64,000 bases of DNA from NCBI RefSeq assembly GCF_024713975.1, contig NC_091111.1:9544501-9608500 (forward strand), in the 5' to 3' direction. The translations under genes and the position numbers were made by a program. Below the pieces are notes generated by a model. The model did not search any database and was not told the origin of the DNA. It saw only the letters and a program-made list of their open reading frames with translations. Origin of the DNA: Paralichthys olivaceus. Taxonomy: Eukaryota > Chordata > Actinopteri > Pleuronectiformes > Paralichthyidae. Shown piece by piece: positions 37,601 through 49,843 of the stretch (its first letter is position 1; each line of letters begins with the position of its first letter).

Positions 37601-40507
37601 ACAAAAATAACCAATTGAGTCACCGTTCAGGACAGTGAACCAAACCGAAACAAAGGTCAAATCCAAATTAAAACACAAATTAGATCGTTTGGAATCGACA
37701 GATAAAAATAATAATTTTTAACCAAATTAAAGTTGAATAAACACCATCCGGTCATAATCAACAAATAAAATACAACCAACCAAAAAAGCCCCCATCGAAA
37801 ACCAAAAATAGACAATGAAATATGTGGAGGGAGGGAGGAGAGGGAAGGCAGAGAGAAACAAAGACACCACTCAGACTAAAGAGAACAGCTTGAGGAGACA
37901 AACAGGGAGGTAACAGTGTCCTACTGGTACAGTCATGACTATCTGAAAACTCTGGATTTGAAATTAATGGTGTTTTCAGGATACGTCATTAAAGTTGGTT
38001 GAAAAAGAGAATCAATTACATTGAGGTCTATGCTAGAGGCTGGAGGTGAAGCAAAGAGTGACACTCACCTGATCCAAGAAGATCTATGGAAGCAGAATAC
38101 AGGAGGAAATACATATTTTATTAAACTTAATTTGAAAGAGTTAATTTAAATGCACACATTTCAAATGACAAACTCATCCATCAAGATGGACTGCAATAAA
38201 AGTAAATTAATTTTGATTACATCCACAATACAATGTAAATGAATGTGATTTGACATGAAGGAGGAAGACTTACCTCCCCAAGATGTGGGGGCAGCTGATG
38301 GTGCTGAGGGACCTGAGGAGGACAGAGGATCCAGGTCCAACAAGGAACTGTAGAATTGGGAAGAAATAAGGAGAGGGAATGATGTAATGTTCTTTCTTTC
38401 TGTTGTTCTCGTTTCAGCTTGGTTGATTTTTAGTTGCACAGGTAATTGGTAATAAACCAAAGTATTAGGCACGTAAAAACCTTGACCTGATGATGGAGCA
38501 AAAGTTAAGGGATGATTAAAGTTGTTTGATTTATCCTAGGGAAGATTCATTATTAAACATTTCACTCAAAACCAAAAATATCCACCTCATGGCACCAGAG
38601 GAGAAGTCAGTGGATTCCTAATTGTCAATTGGGTTCATCCTCTGTGGACCAGCCATGTCTGTTTACAATATAATGGCAATGTATCCAATCATTTTGAGAA
38701 GACTCAGCAACCTATAGTCAAAATTAATGACACAAATTATCTCAGAAATGATCTGCTACTACCAAAAACTGTATATAAACGCATCTTCACCTCTCACTAC
38801 CCAGAAATGAAGCCAAAATAATTAATATATAATTCAAATGCTGCCATTTTGCTCATATAGAGTCTGTGCAGTAATGATTGTGAAGTTTTGACTTCACTTC
38901 TGGTGGGCTATCTATCTTTATAACGTTTTAAGTATTCTGTGCAACAATGTGTAGCGTACCCTAGATGACCTGACACAGAGAGGTTACAGAAAACAGTCAC
39001 TTACTCTTCAACTGGTTCAGGAGCCGCTGAAGCTGCGGCACCAGCACTCTCCCCGGGAGGAGGCTGCAGTGTGGGAACAGCGTTTGAAGATTTGGCTGGA
39101 GTCGATGTTGGAGACACGTTGTTTGTCGGAGATCCCTGAAAGATAGACGAGGGAAACCCTGTTTTAATGGTGCATCAGACCAGAACAACTTAGAAAAAAT
39201 AAAGAGTACATCGAAGGTGTATCATACCTTTGTTGGAGACCTGAAAGAGTAGAAGAGGAGGAGTTAGTGCTTGATTTGAAAAGGACAGGTATGTGTGGAA
39301 AACTGGAAACTATTTGATGGATCTATTATTATGTCTAAAAGTCTAAACTGAAGAAATCAAACAAATATGAAAGACAGGTTGAGTCATATGTGATCATATG
39401 AAGAGAGTTTAATTCCAAAGCACCATATTGTATGTCCGATGCATACACAATCACAATCACAATTTAAAGTATTCTTACTTTGTGCGACCAGTAATTCAAA
39501 CTTTGGAACAAAACCCTTCACATACCAATTCACACTGCATGTCAGGATGGGAACACACATGTGGTGACTTACTGTTCATCAAAACATGTGTCTCTTGCAG
39601 AGTTCACACACGTGATCACATCAATACACACATTTCCACATGTGAACTTATAGTTACAGTAGTTGTGGTGCATAATTCACATGTGAATAATGTGTACGTT
39701 CACCTTAGGGAGGGAAATGGCTGTAAATACACAGTTTTCTAAGTAGTTAGGTAACTAAACATACAGCGTATGCTCACCCTTCACTGGTGAGTCCAAATGA
39801 ACATAAATGGGGGATAAAAGAGAGGAAGGGTTAACGGAAATTATAGATATATAGCAGCCTATGCTATATGCTCTGTTTTCAACATTTCTCTCACTTATGT
39901 AAGTTTGTAGTGAGACAGCTCATGAAAAGCAAGGACTGAGTTTCCTCAGTGTCACCCTCATTTACTTCTGTTGTTATCTGGGTGTCAAACTGAGAGTAAA
40001 AAAAAAATGTTATTCAACATTTTCTTACCCCTTCTTTCCACCCTTTACGTCCTCCAGACCATTCATGTGTGTTTCCAGAGACTCGAGGATACTGCTGGGA
40101 GCCTGACAAAAATATCAAAACTGGGAGTAATAAATAAATGATCCTTTCTACATGTTTTCTGGGTCACACTCTCAGTCCATGTGTAGCCTACATTTCTATT
40201 TCCATAGAAAAACTAGTGTTAAAGCTTTGAGAGTAACAGGGCGCCGGAAAATGTCACTGCAATTCCCACATGCATGCACAAACACACACACACACACGTT
40301 AGATTTTTTTGTGTTTGTCAAATTAAATTAAACATGCTGACACTCCATCTTGCAAACACACGCTCAACCAAGGCATTCCCAGTTTCCATGGTTACCGGGT
40401 CCTCCAGAGCTTTAAAAGGACAGTCTTCGTCATCTGAGTCTGCTAGATCCACTACTACCCCCGGGTGGAGACACTGGGTTGGGGAGATGGTGGTGGGTGA
40501 GACATGA

Positions 40508-40540
<33 letters not shown>

Positions 40541-43500
40541 GTCGGTTTGGGAGAGAGGTGGATTGGGTGGCATTCATGTGCATCATAGTCTTATCTCAAT
40601 CCTTCCAGCGGGCAAACAATAAACATGTAGAGCCATGACATGTGTTTACTTACGTAGTTAATGTCAGGAATGTCATTTTTGTCAACTCCAACTGTCTGTT
40701 GAATAGAACAGAGTTAAAAATCAGCATAACCACACAACTATATATATAATTATGGATGTATTTGAAGGACTCCCCTACCTCAGCCAGCTTCATGAATTCC
40801 CCAATCTTCGTCACCCTGGTCAGGAACCTCTTGTAGATCTCCAAGGCCTCCTTACAGTCACTCTTCTTCATCTTGAAGTATTTCTCTATGTAAAGAGCAC
40901 AAGAGGTTTGCCAGTTCAGATTCATTGTGATACTTGGGTTGCCAGGCAAGAGGTACTCATGCACTTACTGACCTAATAGGTTGATGACGCCATCATTGTA
41001 GGATGCAAACAGTTTGACCAGGTCCTTGAAGAGAAGCAAAAATGCAGCATTGATGATCCCGTTGTTCAGCTCCTTGGGATGAACCTGAGAGGAGAGACCA
41101 ATGACAAAACCAGTGACTAAACCGTCATCACGTGACAATGTCAATTAAAATAAGCCTAAATTGTACTTACATCGAACTCCATGAGTGTGTCAATCTGAGT
41201 CTGAAGAACAGGCATGCCTTTCAACAGCTTCTCAGTGGTCATGGTCCTCATCACGCCCTCAGCACTGAGAGAAGATTAGATATATAAATATTCCTCACAG
41301 ATAAGAACAGCCATGGGGTGTAGCTCATGATAAGTGACAATATGTGACAAACAGCACAGACAGTGATGACCATGGTTAACATACCCCTTCTTGACTCTGG
41401 TGAAGTCAAAAGCCATCTGGCGATAGGCGAAAGCTTTCTCATTCAGGTATCGTCCATACCGTCTGATGAATGTAGACATGTCATAGCCTAAATAGAAAAA
41501 TAGTTTTATGTCAACAAGTGCTTAACAAAAGAGGGCTCATTTTTGTTTAGTTTAAATATTCATCGAAAGGATGTAAACCCAATTTCTTTTAAACAGGGAT
41601 AGCAAATTTAACTTGTACCACCTTCAGTGATTTTTTAAATGTAGGATTTGCATTGATTACATGCCTGTATACCGAAAACCGCTTTATTTGCATTTTGGGG
41701 TCTGTAATAAGATGCATATTCTAGGTTTTCCTTGTCCCAAGACAACAATATTTGCTAGAAATTGCATTAAAATAAATGTGGTTGTGTAAAGTACAGTGAA
41801 TGGTGGTGAAATTGTGCATTTTTAAAATATTTATCAGTGCTAATCCTTCAATAAACTTTGTATGCACGCTGCTTTTTTAAATGATCATAATCAAAACATT
41901 TTGTACCTGCTTGAAACCAAGTGTGTGGTAGCTGTGTGTATAGTTACATGTGTGTGTCCCTCCTGTAATTTGTGTGTATCTCTTGCTGTTTCTTTTTGCA
42001 TTGCAAAATAATTAGAAAGATTATTCTCATCTGGATACATACATAATGTGTACACACAAGCATGCACCTACTCACACACGCACAATATCTGGTGTTCTTA
42101 CCGTGAGAGCCGGTTTTGTCGATAAAGTTACTGAGGTTGAACAGGGAGGTCCTGGAAGCCAAGTACTGAATGAATCTCTGAGAAAGAGACAGAAAACACA
42201 GTATCTGTCAAAAGCAGTGAAGCACAGAATTTAATCTGAGCCCTACTACAGAGAAAACACATTAACACTTTGTCACTTCACTTTTCCAATGACATTTCAA
42301 CACATCATAGTCCAGCTATGTAGCTATGTCGCCTCACAGCAAGAATGATTAAATCTCATCTTTCTGTGTGTTTGTATGATCTCCTTGTGTTTTTGTTGGC
42401 TTCCTCCAACTTCCTGCCACTGTCTGAAAACATGTTGATTGGGGTTATGTTAATTGGAGACTCTTAATAGTCCATTTGTGTGGATGTCAGTATCTTAGCC
42501 CTGTGATCCAATGGAAACCTGTTCAGGGTGTACACCACTAAACACCCAATGACCCCTGTCACCCTCAAAGGATAAGTGGTAAAGATAATGCATGGATGGA
42601 TGACGGGTGGATGAACAGGTGGATATTCCAGCTTTTAGTGGTTCTGATTCCATTGATAGCTGCTTGCACATTGGACCCAAGGGACTCACTTCATTGTGGT
42701 CACAGCACCACACAAGACCTTTACCACAATCACACTCAAAGGACCAATATCATCGCTCCAAAGTTGTAACCTCAGTTATTTACCAACACATTTCTTAAAC
42801 AGGTGGATAGGAGAATGACAAACCCCCTCATGATCAGTGCTTTTATATACTCTATGAGAAAGTAACTGTAGCTTTCATACGTGTCAAATCCTGCTGATTT
42901 AAAATGGAATAGGGTAAAGCTTGAACTGTGTTCAGTCCAGATTGGGCTGTATTATGCTCGCTCACCTCATTGCCGTGGACACACATGTGATGGCTGGTGA
43001 CGAGGGCCTTGAACACGACCACCCAGCTGGCATTGGTGGCTCGCTCAAACAGCGTGTCAGCCATCTGAGGGATGTTCACGTTGGTGGTGTTGGTGGCCGA
43101 CACCAGGTCTGCAAAAAGCATAGTCAAAGAGAAATGTTAGTAATTATACAATGGTTCGATAAATCTGTCCACTGATGCCTGGTGGCAGTGAGTGCTTTGC
43201 TGATTAGGGAAGTTTCGTACAATTTGGTATGTAAAGGAATGTCATGGTCAGTTTATTTGTAGACCTATGCGTACATAATTTCAATAGCTGTGATCAAACT
43301 TTGGTGTTAAAGCTAAATGTTCACTGCAGAGCTGCTGTTACAGAGACCCCTGAGAATATTAAGCCAGGAGAGGGACCTGACGCAAATACAAATTGATGTT
43401 GGTGCCCACTCACACGCACCCACTCACACACACACACACACTGGCACACGCTGACAATGCAGAAAGAGAGCGAATAGTGCTTTGTCATCTCCCCTCCCTG

Positions 43501-46500
43501 GTTGCCAGTTCAGACACTCAGACAGATAGAGAGGTCTCCTAAAGTAAAGTCTCTGAACCACTGCTCTAAGTGGAACACAATCTGTACAAGTGCAGTGGGA
43601 TGTTAACACGGATCTCTCCTTCTGTGTTACATTGGCTGGTCACTAATGATCACACACTCAAACACTGAATCACAATTTCATAAATTGCCCAGAGATTTTA
43701 ATTTTAAAAATACAAGAAACATATAATTTCTATTTCAGACACATTTTCACTTTGGTCTAAAGTTACATGTATGTGGAATATTTCTTGACCTCACAGCTGC
43801 AAGGCATAAAGAATGATATTTTCTCCTCTTCTGTGTCAAACATGACAATGTTTTAAACAACCAAAGATTTTAAAATGTCTGACAAATCTAACCAAACTCA
43901 ATTGTGAAGCTGGAACCCGAGAATGTAAAGGATTTTGTCCGAAAAAGGACTTTGAAAATACCTAAAACATATCTGGCAACTAAATTCAAGTTTATCCACT
44001 ATTATTGAATGATCAAATCAAGACAAATAAAAAATTTGTGGCCGACAATCAAATTTGCAAAATGTGACACCAGTGGCACACTTGTAATGAGCACGTGAGC
44101 AAGTCTTCAAAAAGTAGGCCACTGCTCAGCTGATGATGACACAGTCTTACAGCTTTATATCAACTACTTCTTTGGAAATATCAACATATCTAACAATTTA
44201 TTTCTTCAATCTCAGAAACAGTGAGTGTGAGGCCACAGAAAGAGAAATATAAAGTTATAGCAACAAGAGGGTTTGGTTAAGCAAAGAAAAGAAATATTCA
44301 AGAAAAGTACAGGATGTATATGAATAATGCTATATACAGTACTCAATGTCCAATGTCTGGCATGCATCAAATAAACGTATTCAAGGGCAGATGTTGCATT
44401 GTTGCTGCCCCCCTGACATTGACAAACAAGAGCATATCCAAATAGGAATGCAGCAAATATTGGCAGGTACCTCTAATAATGGAAGGAGAGGAAGGCCGGT
44501 GTATTGAACAGGCCTTGGCCTTGCCTCAAGCAGCTAGATACAAAACTTCAGACCCAGAGAAGCAAGGTAATGAGCGAGGGAAGGAAGAGAAAGAGCACAC
44601 GCTCAGAGGAACAGCAGGGGGTCTGCTGAGAACCAGTTATGTTGACATGAGAGATGAGAGTCAGAGCAGTGAGGCTGCCCAAGGTCATAAAAGGGTGGCA
44701 AGCTGGGAAGGTTAGGGTGGTTGGGGGGTTGTAAACAGATTATAACTAATCACTGGTTCTAGTCTCCCGGCTCAGCCCCCGTACAGCACATATACATAAA
44801 CACTTATTTTCCTGTTTTCACACCCTCTGTGTCACACCAGCAGTATTATGCGCTTTTTGTCACCAGCGCTGTTGAGTATAATGACTCAGATTCATTTATC
44901 TTCTTTGCACAAAATTGAAAAAAAACTGCCTCAAAATCGTTTTAATGTCTTCAATATGCATTTTAATAAAACTCATTTCTGTCTGATCATTATCTGCAAT
45001 GCATATAAACAGTTTGACTAAATGGTAACAGCCACACAGCAGCAGCTCTGCTAATGTCTGTTGCTTTTATGTTTAATGATGACTGCAGTACCATCAATCT
45101 GTTTTCCTAAACTACGGCCTCTGTTACTGTAGATGTTAAAGTCTTTTCAACAAAACCTCTTACCCATGATTGCGTTTTTTATTCCAAAGGATAATTTCTC
45201 TCTCACATTCAAACCTCTGATTATGTCCATCCACTATCTTTCAGTTTACTCTCTTTTTTCTTCCTCTCCTTTAGCCTCTTTTCTCTGTGAAATTGCAAAA
45301 TATACATGCACGCACACGCAAAAACATAGATAGCAATAGTAACTAGTGTGTGTGTAGATACATTATAATATATGTTTACTGGTGTTCAATGTGTTGCCAT
45401 ATGGCCAAATCATGGGCTGTAATCTAGTTGTGATTATCGGAAACATACACACCCATTTACATGTAGTGCATATGATCGTGTGTGTGTGTGTGGGTGTGTG
45501 TGTGTGGGTGTGTGTGTGTGTGTGTCTAATGAGGATTGGCTGAGCTAAATAAAGACTCTTACGGTAATCCATGGCCCACAGGAGAGTTCTAATAATGAAC
45601 TGTTCATACGGTGTGAGTCTACGTTTGTGTGTTTTGTCTGTGTAAGTGAGTCTGTCTGCTATTATTGAGATTTATAGTTACACAACAAAGAATTAGCCCG
45701 ATTATTCCAGATAAAATTAGACAGAACATACACGATAATGTGATTTCACACCTATTTAGACCACATGTCACCAAAATAAACCTTCACTAAGTAATTATTG
45801 CCTCCTCAACTGTGAGCAGCAAACTTTTATTTTGAACACTTATGCACTGATCATTATTCTATTTATACAATGTGAATAATTCTGTTGTGGAACTATTAGC
45901 AAGATGCTAACATCAGGGCGTACACCATTTAAACGTGTGATTCACAATTCAAGCACACCCATAAAATCGCAGACAATAAACAAGAGTGCTAAACAAAAGA
46001 ACATGCAAAGGTTTGAATTATGAAAGAACACAAGGACACATGAATAAGTGGTAATAATTCAAGTTAAAGCAGAAATTCACTTAATTAAACTGATTTCTTT
46101 AGGCTACATAAAAGCTTACTGCTAGCTGTCAGTTAGCTTAGCTCAGCCTAACAAAAAGACAGGAAACACATGTTAAAAGCTAGCCTAGCTCCATCTAAAG
46201 ATCTGCACCCATTTCTACATCCAGCATATTAATAGCGTGATGAATTTGATCTATTGCCTTTGGTGGTGAACAAACTGTGGGGTCTTTATTTTCAGACGAC
46301 TTTGTGTGGACCACGTGTTTCCTCTGCAAATTTGGAGCAGTGCTTGGTTCATAAAAAAGAGAAAAAATAAATAAAATAAAGAAGAACATGAAATTGAAAA
46401 GAGGGTGTTTTACAGTCCATGATGATGTTTTTATCCTGTGTGCACTGTGGGCCTTGTTTTACAAGAAATCGTGCACAGGCATCGGAAGCAAAAGAAGATG

Positions 46501-48423
46501 TGATGTTCCTCTTCACACAGAGGAAAATCCTCCACACATATCAGCAGTTTTTATTTTGGAGTAGAATTTAGTGTTTCAAATGCACCTGTGATTTTGAAAT
46601 AACTGTACAGGATGTACAGACTCTACAGGATGCTCATTCTTTTAATTTGTCCACATACAATGAGAAAACAATAACGGTCCTAAATATTTGTGAAACTTCA
46701 CTAAAGCATCATTGCATATCGCCAACAATCACTCTTCAGTCTAATCATTGGGTTAAAGAACTATGCATTCATTCTGATTGTCTCTGTAATCTCGACATGA
46801 CAGCGCCGTCATTTGTCGTCTTCCTGGTCACAATCTCCCTCTGTCATTACGCTGCCATAGCCTGAAACTCACAATCTGTTGACATGGCAACTGCACTGCA
46901 CCGGCACATCCACATCCATCCCCCCCAAGGGTCAGAGACTGTGTCATCATGATAAAGGAATTCATGACAGGTTTTTGTCAAATAAATCTAACATAATGGC
47001 ATAGGTGGCTTATCATTGCAGTAGCTTATACAGCACTTGAATTATTGGTTTCTATTTTCAACCTAAATTGCTATATCAATATAGAAAATTATTTGAGTGT
47101 ATTTCACTGATTTGGTGTTGGTATCAGTAGAGATGATATCAGTTTTTTTGAGGTTAGGTATTTCCTGCAGCCGAGATACACGTGCAAGAGCAGCACAGTG
47201 GCCTACATACAGGGAGCTTGTTGAATCGCCCTAGAAATGGATACAGCAAAACCTCACAGACTAAAAACCTTCAGGGGGACAACGTGTTCATGCTGTATGT
47301 ACAATATATCTTGTTGAACTGGCTTGGAAATAAAACACAAAGGCCTAAGAATCCCTCTGTGCATCAGCAGCGTCCAAGTCGGTACCGTCCGAAGTTAGAC
47401 AAAGACACAGACATCAAACCCACAAGAGCAGCAGAAAAAAGGTGGACACAATGGTCTCTGGCGCATTCTGGCATTAGCATTGTCACCTTTGGCTGTGTAA
47501 ATAATGCAAGACAGTCATTGGCTGATTATTAAATTATTCAGCAGGGGAGCGGATCACAAGATATAAGGTCCCAGCCCAAGACACAGGACCAGACCTGCAC
47601 ATGCAGCGACCAAACACAGACAGACGCAGACAAACCAGAAGACATATAGTCCAACTTGACTAATATCATTACCATGTGCATTCAGCACCATGCTGCTGCT
47701 TTGGTCTGACTCAGTATTTGTTGTAGATGATGGTAATTAATCATGATTTATCATAAGGGGGGCCTGCTGTCATGTGTAGATGTGTCAATAAAGCTGTGAG
47801 GTTTGATAATTTTATTCAGCCGGGATTATATCCAATAGCCCAGTGACCTATATGCAACTTTGCTTGGAATTTTAAATAATGTGTACACAGAAATATACAT
47901 TACTCTGTATTCCTGTAGGTTAAAATGACTTTGCAGACGCACAGAAATTCAATAAATGTGATTGCTATGTGTCAGTCCACCTTAAAATATGGCCTTTTCT
48001 GCTGACTTGTCTCCTGTCTGACTTTCTCTCTTGTGCTCTGAGTGTCCATCATCTTTACTGGCGGTTGACACACAGGGTGAGCAGGGGGTTCACCACTATG
48101 GCTGCATCAATTCATTATGGCACCACACCCATTTAAGCAAAGGGGAATTAACAAACGACTAGTCTTAATGGCTCTTATGGCTGTGATGGCATGTGGCCTG
48201 TGCATGTTTCTGCACGTGTGTGTGTGTGTAGGGGCCTGTTGCCTCTTACGAGCATGCAGTCTGAGGAATAGAAGCGGAAAGGAGTGCACTTACAGTCCAG
48301 GTGCTTTTTCTTGGGCGCCATCACTTCATGAGTGGTGGCTTTGCAGACAGCTCGGGCCATGTCTGATCCCGTTAGCTGGTACTGCGCAGCGGCGATGCGA
48401 TCCGTGAGCGTTTGCCCCGACAT
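28620..48423 (-). CDS. snap91: Clathrin coat assembly protein AP180
   Basis: Coding exons in transcript order: 48423-48294, 43108-42966, 42177-42102, 41487-41385, 41264-41171, 41084-40973, 40885-40779, 40695-40654, 40102-40029, 39783-39778, 39240-39228, 39135-39005, 38347-38274, 38083-38069, 37536-37366, 35590-35492, 34345-34091, 33829-33755, 33445-33359, 32805-32740, 30718-30632, 30001-29940, 29121-29068, 28899-28816, 28706-28620. All phases close, giving about 748 residues (human isoforms are about 900). The N-terminal ANTH domain starts [14 protein letters not shown], includes the phosphoinositide-binding KKKHLDY (Lys38-His41) and runs to about residue 270. The disordered rest carries clathrin- and AP2-binding DLL, DPF and DLF motifs ([28 protein letters not shown]) and ends DDLNIKDFM. 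It recruits clathrin and AP2 to presynaptic membranes and controls vesicle size. The shorter middle may mean that I missed exons. An optional cassette at 40396-40473 is described separately. Confidence 0.92.
30128..30500 (+). repeat. Interspersed repeat copy in a snap91 intron
   Basis: Begins TTAAAGGAGTAGTTCAACAT, followed by GAGTTAGAGGAGAAGATCAA and a TAGCTTAGCATAAAGACTTA phrase, a pattern I associate with a repeat common in percomorph fish. Shorter relatives lie at 19878-20010, 21640-21770 and 46080-46195. Confidence 0.55.
34960..35240 (+). repeat. Probable interspersed repeat in a snap91 intron
   Basis: Starts TTAAAGGAGACATAATATGA and contains GTGGCTCAGACCAACATG and GCCAGAATAGCCGCTAGGTG. 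It resembles TTAAAGG-headed fish repeats, but the right boundary is unclear and I cannot name the family. Confidence 0.35.
38069..38083 (-). other. 15-nt snap91 microexon
   Basis: Flanked by TTCTGCTTCCATAG upstream and GTGAGTG downstream on the minus strand. It is symmetric (phase 1 to 1) and adds the five residues DLLGS, a DLL clathrin-binding motif. Its Asp codon is completed across the junction (G plus AT). Confidence 0.7.
38765..38830. repeat. Diverged relative of the 20011-20301 MITE
   Basis: AAACTGTATATAAACGCATC followed by AGAAATGAAGCCAAAATAAT reproduces the order of terminal and internal motifs of the nested element at 20011. Truncated, inside a snap91 intron. Confidence 0.4.
39228..39240 (-). 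other. 13-nt snap91 microexon
   Basis: GTCTCCAACAAAG lies between CTCTTTCAG and GTATGATAC on the minus strand. It closes the phase-2 end of the exon at 40029 and returns to phase 0 for the exon at 39135, giving GSPTK before GSPTNN. It is needed for frame, because the 6-nt microexon alone would not restore it. Confidence 0.75.
39778..39783 (-). other. 6-nt snap91 microexon (candidate)
   Basis: TGAAGG lies between ATTTGGACTCACCAG and GTGAGCA on the minus strand. Inclusion inserts two residues in frame, giving GEGSPTK instead of GSPTK. Human AP180 has an EGSG stretch at the equivalent place, which supports inclusion. Very short exons can be chance, so the call rests on the splice sites, the frame and that similarity. 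Confidence 0.5.
40396..40473 (-). other. Candidate 78-nt in-frame cassette exon of snap91
   Basis: It lies in the intron between the exons at 40654 and 40102, which join at phase 0. It is preceded by CCACCATCTCCCCAACCCAG and followed by GTAACC on the minus strand. The 26 open codons start at phase 0 and end at phase 0. They begin [15 protein letters not shown] and end CPFKALEDP, giving a strongly acidic insert just after the ANTH domain. I do not recall a matching insert in mammalian AP180. Confidence 0.5.
40508..40542. repeat. (TG)n microsatellite
   Basis: Interrupted once by TTG; about 16 TG units. It lies upstream of the candidate snap91 cassette exon (with respect to transcription), about 35 bases beyond its acceptor. 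Confidence 0.9.
42385..42610 (+). repeat. Fish interspersed repeat ending in a GGATGGATG tail
   Basis: The sequence runs TGGCTTCCTCCAACTTCCTG, GTTAATTGGAGACTCTTAAT, CCTGTTCAGGGTGTACACC, CTCAAAGGATAAGTGGTAAA and a final GCATGGATGGATG. It follows, in order, the phrases of a very common teleost repeat ending in (ATGG)n. It sits in snap91 intron 2. Confidence 0.7.
43109..48293 (-). other. snap91 first coding intron (5.2 kb)
   Basis: No gene is visible within it. It holds repeat debris (46080-46195, GTTAGCTTAGCTCAGCCTAA type) and a TG microsatellite at 45479-45525. Long first introns are a usual place for neuronal enhancers, but I see no specific element. Confidence 0.5.
45479..45525. repeat. (TG)n microsatellite with two GGG interruptions
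   Basis: TG units interrupted at two places by TGGG, in snap91 intron 1. Confidence 0.9.
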
Positions 48424-48900
48424 TTTCTCTCTCCCGCTGAATGGACCAGCTGAGGAAAACGCGTCTCGGAGCAGGGGACGATGCAATGAAGAAAGATAAA
48501 CGTGAATAAAACCCAGGTGGTGCGGCTCGGTCGAGCGGATCCCGTGCGTTTCCTCCCCGATGTAGGCCTGTGACCTTCTGTGTGGGCGGAAAAAACACGC
48601 ACAGGATGAGCTAATATCACACTTAAGTGTTATTCTCGCATGGAATCGTGCGGTCACGTTGATCGTGTGTGTGGTGACATGATTGGACTTACGCAAGGTT
48701 GTGAATCCCCCCACGGCTTGTCCCGTTCCCAGGTCCGGACCGCTCGGTTCAGCACCTTGGACAGCTCGAGCCACCCGGTTATGTAAGAGTCAAGTGGCGG
48801 TGGAAGCTGCTCCCTCAGCCCGCAGCAATAATTTCTCAAATGGACCAATGAACGATGCTGCACCACTGAACCTCTTCTGCTCGTTTATATAGATATATTT
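48424..48900 (-). promoter_or_regulatory. Probable spliced 5' UTR and promoter-proximal region of snap91
   Basis: On the minus strand a consensus donor (CCTTGC followed by GTAAGTCC) ends an exon at 48693. An acceptor with a pyrimidine tract (TGTTTTTTCCGCCCACACAG) opens one at 48577, which runs into the coding start at 48423. That gives a 115-nt 5' UTR intron. The region is CpG-richer than the introns. The transcription start is not determined. Confidence 0.4.
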
Positions 48901-49821
48901 AGAAAAATGATCTAATGCAATGAATCTTAACAGGCTGCGCAAAGATCCAGTTTGGAGGGCGCATCAGGTTTGGCTGCTTCCCCTCCTGCAGGAGTGCATT
49001 CAAATAAAGACCGGAAAAACCCCGCAATGGTTCCCTCTGTGGTCAGATTGCGGTGTTTCCTCTCTTCTCCTCACTGATCTGTGCGTTCCGGCTCAGAAAT
49101 GCCGCTTCACACACAGAGAAAAATTGCGCACCGCTCCCCCAGTGGTGCTCATGCGCAAGATGCTCTGGAAGAGAAGGGGGGAAAAGGCAGATGGGAATTT
49201 CCTTTCGCTCCTTCCCCCTCCTGTCAATTGTTTATTTATTAATTTGGTTTATCTTTATATATGACCATCACCACCGGAGGCTCCTCCCCTCCTCCAGAGG
49301 GTGCTGCTTGGTTGGATGACACACGTCGCATGCACGTCTCTTCAAGGGGAGTGGACATGGTTAGCAAAAAACCCGGATCACGATGCGCCAAAAGGGTTAA
49401 AAAAAAAACGAGCGTGACTTTGGCTCCTGTGCATGTGTATGCATCACGCAGGTTTGCACACAGTGTATGCCCAATGGCAGATGATGGGAGGTGGGGGGTC
49501 TCCTGGTGAAACCACCACCTAATAGTCCACATAATGATCAGCTGAGGCTTTATATGCGGACCGAGCCTCAGGAAGCTTCAACCTGAGCAGTACACCATTT
49601 AATAAAACTTCATATTTGCACTGCATCGGCCTGAAAAACTGCATTTTATTGTCTTAACGTTATTTAGGAAAGGCCTGTATCACATGTGTACACACTCAAT
49701 ATGTGGCCAGGCAGATTATTAGGAGCATGCATGTTCCATACTAAGTGTGAATCATCAATCCGCTGCATCATAGTAAAAACCACCCGTGCGCAAAAGCTCA
49801 CCGTCAGACGGCGCCGTACGT

Positions 49822-49843
49822 GCTTACGTCACGTGACGTAAGC
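49822..49843. promoter_or_regulatory. 22-bp perfect palindrome with CRE/ATF half sites and an E-box
   Basis: The left arm GCTTACGTCAC is followed directly by its exact reverse complement. It contains TTACGTCA (49824-49831), CACGTG (49830-49835) and TGACGTAA (49834-49841). A GCGGAAGTG ETS-type site overlaps its right edge (49842-49850), and GCCACGTT follows at 49853. This is immediately upstream of the first pgm3 exon and probably its core promoter. Confidence 0.65.

Noticed and set aside
40974-40974. Alternative donor of the snap91 exon (CAGTAAGT a few bases downstream)
   Set aside because: Using the GTAAGT would break the frame before [11 protein letters not shown]; the GTCAGT donor after CTATTAG gives the conserved NLLEKYF.
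48175-48774. 199-codon minus-strand frame around the snap91 start
   Set aside because: Only the part after 48423 (MSGQTLTD...) is protein-like; the upstream part is the 5' UTR and crosses a probable UTR intron.
49261-49509. 82-codon frame between snap91 and pgm3
   Set aside because: No homology signal, no splice sites in phase with either neighbour, composition like the surrounding promoter spacer.
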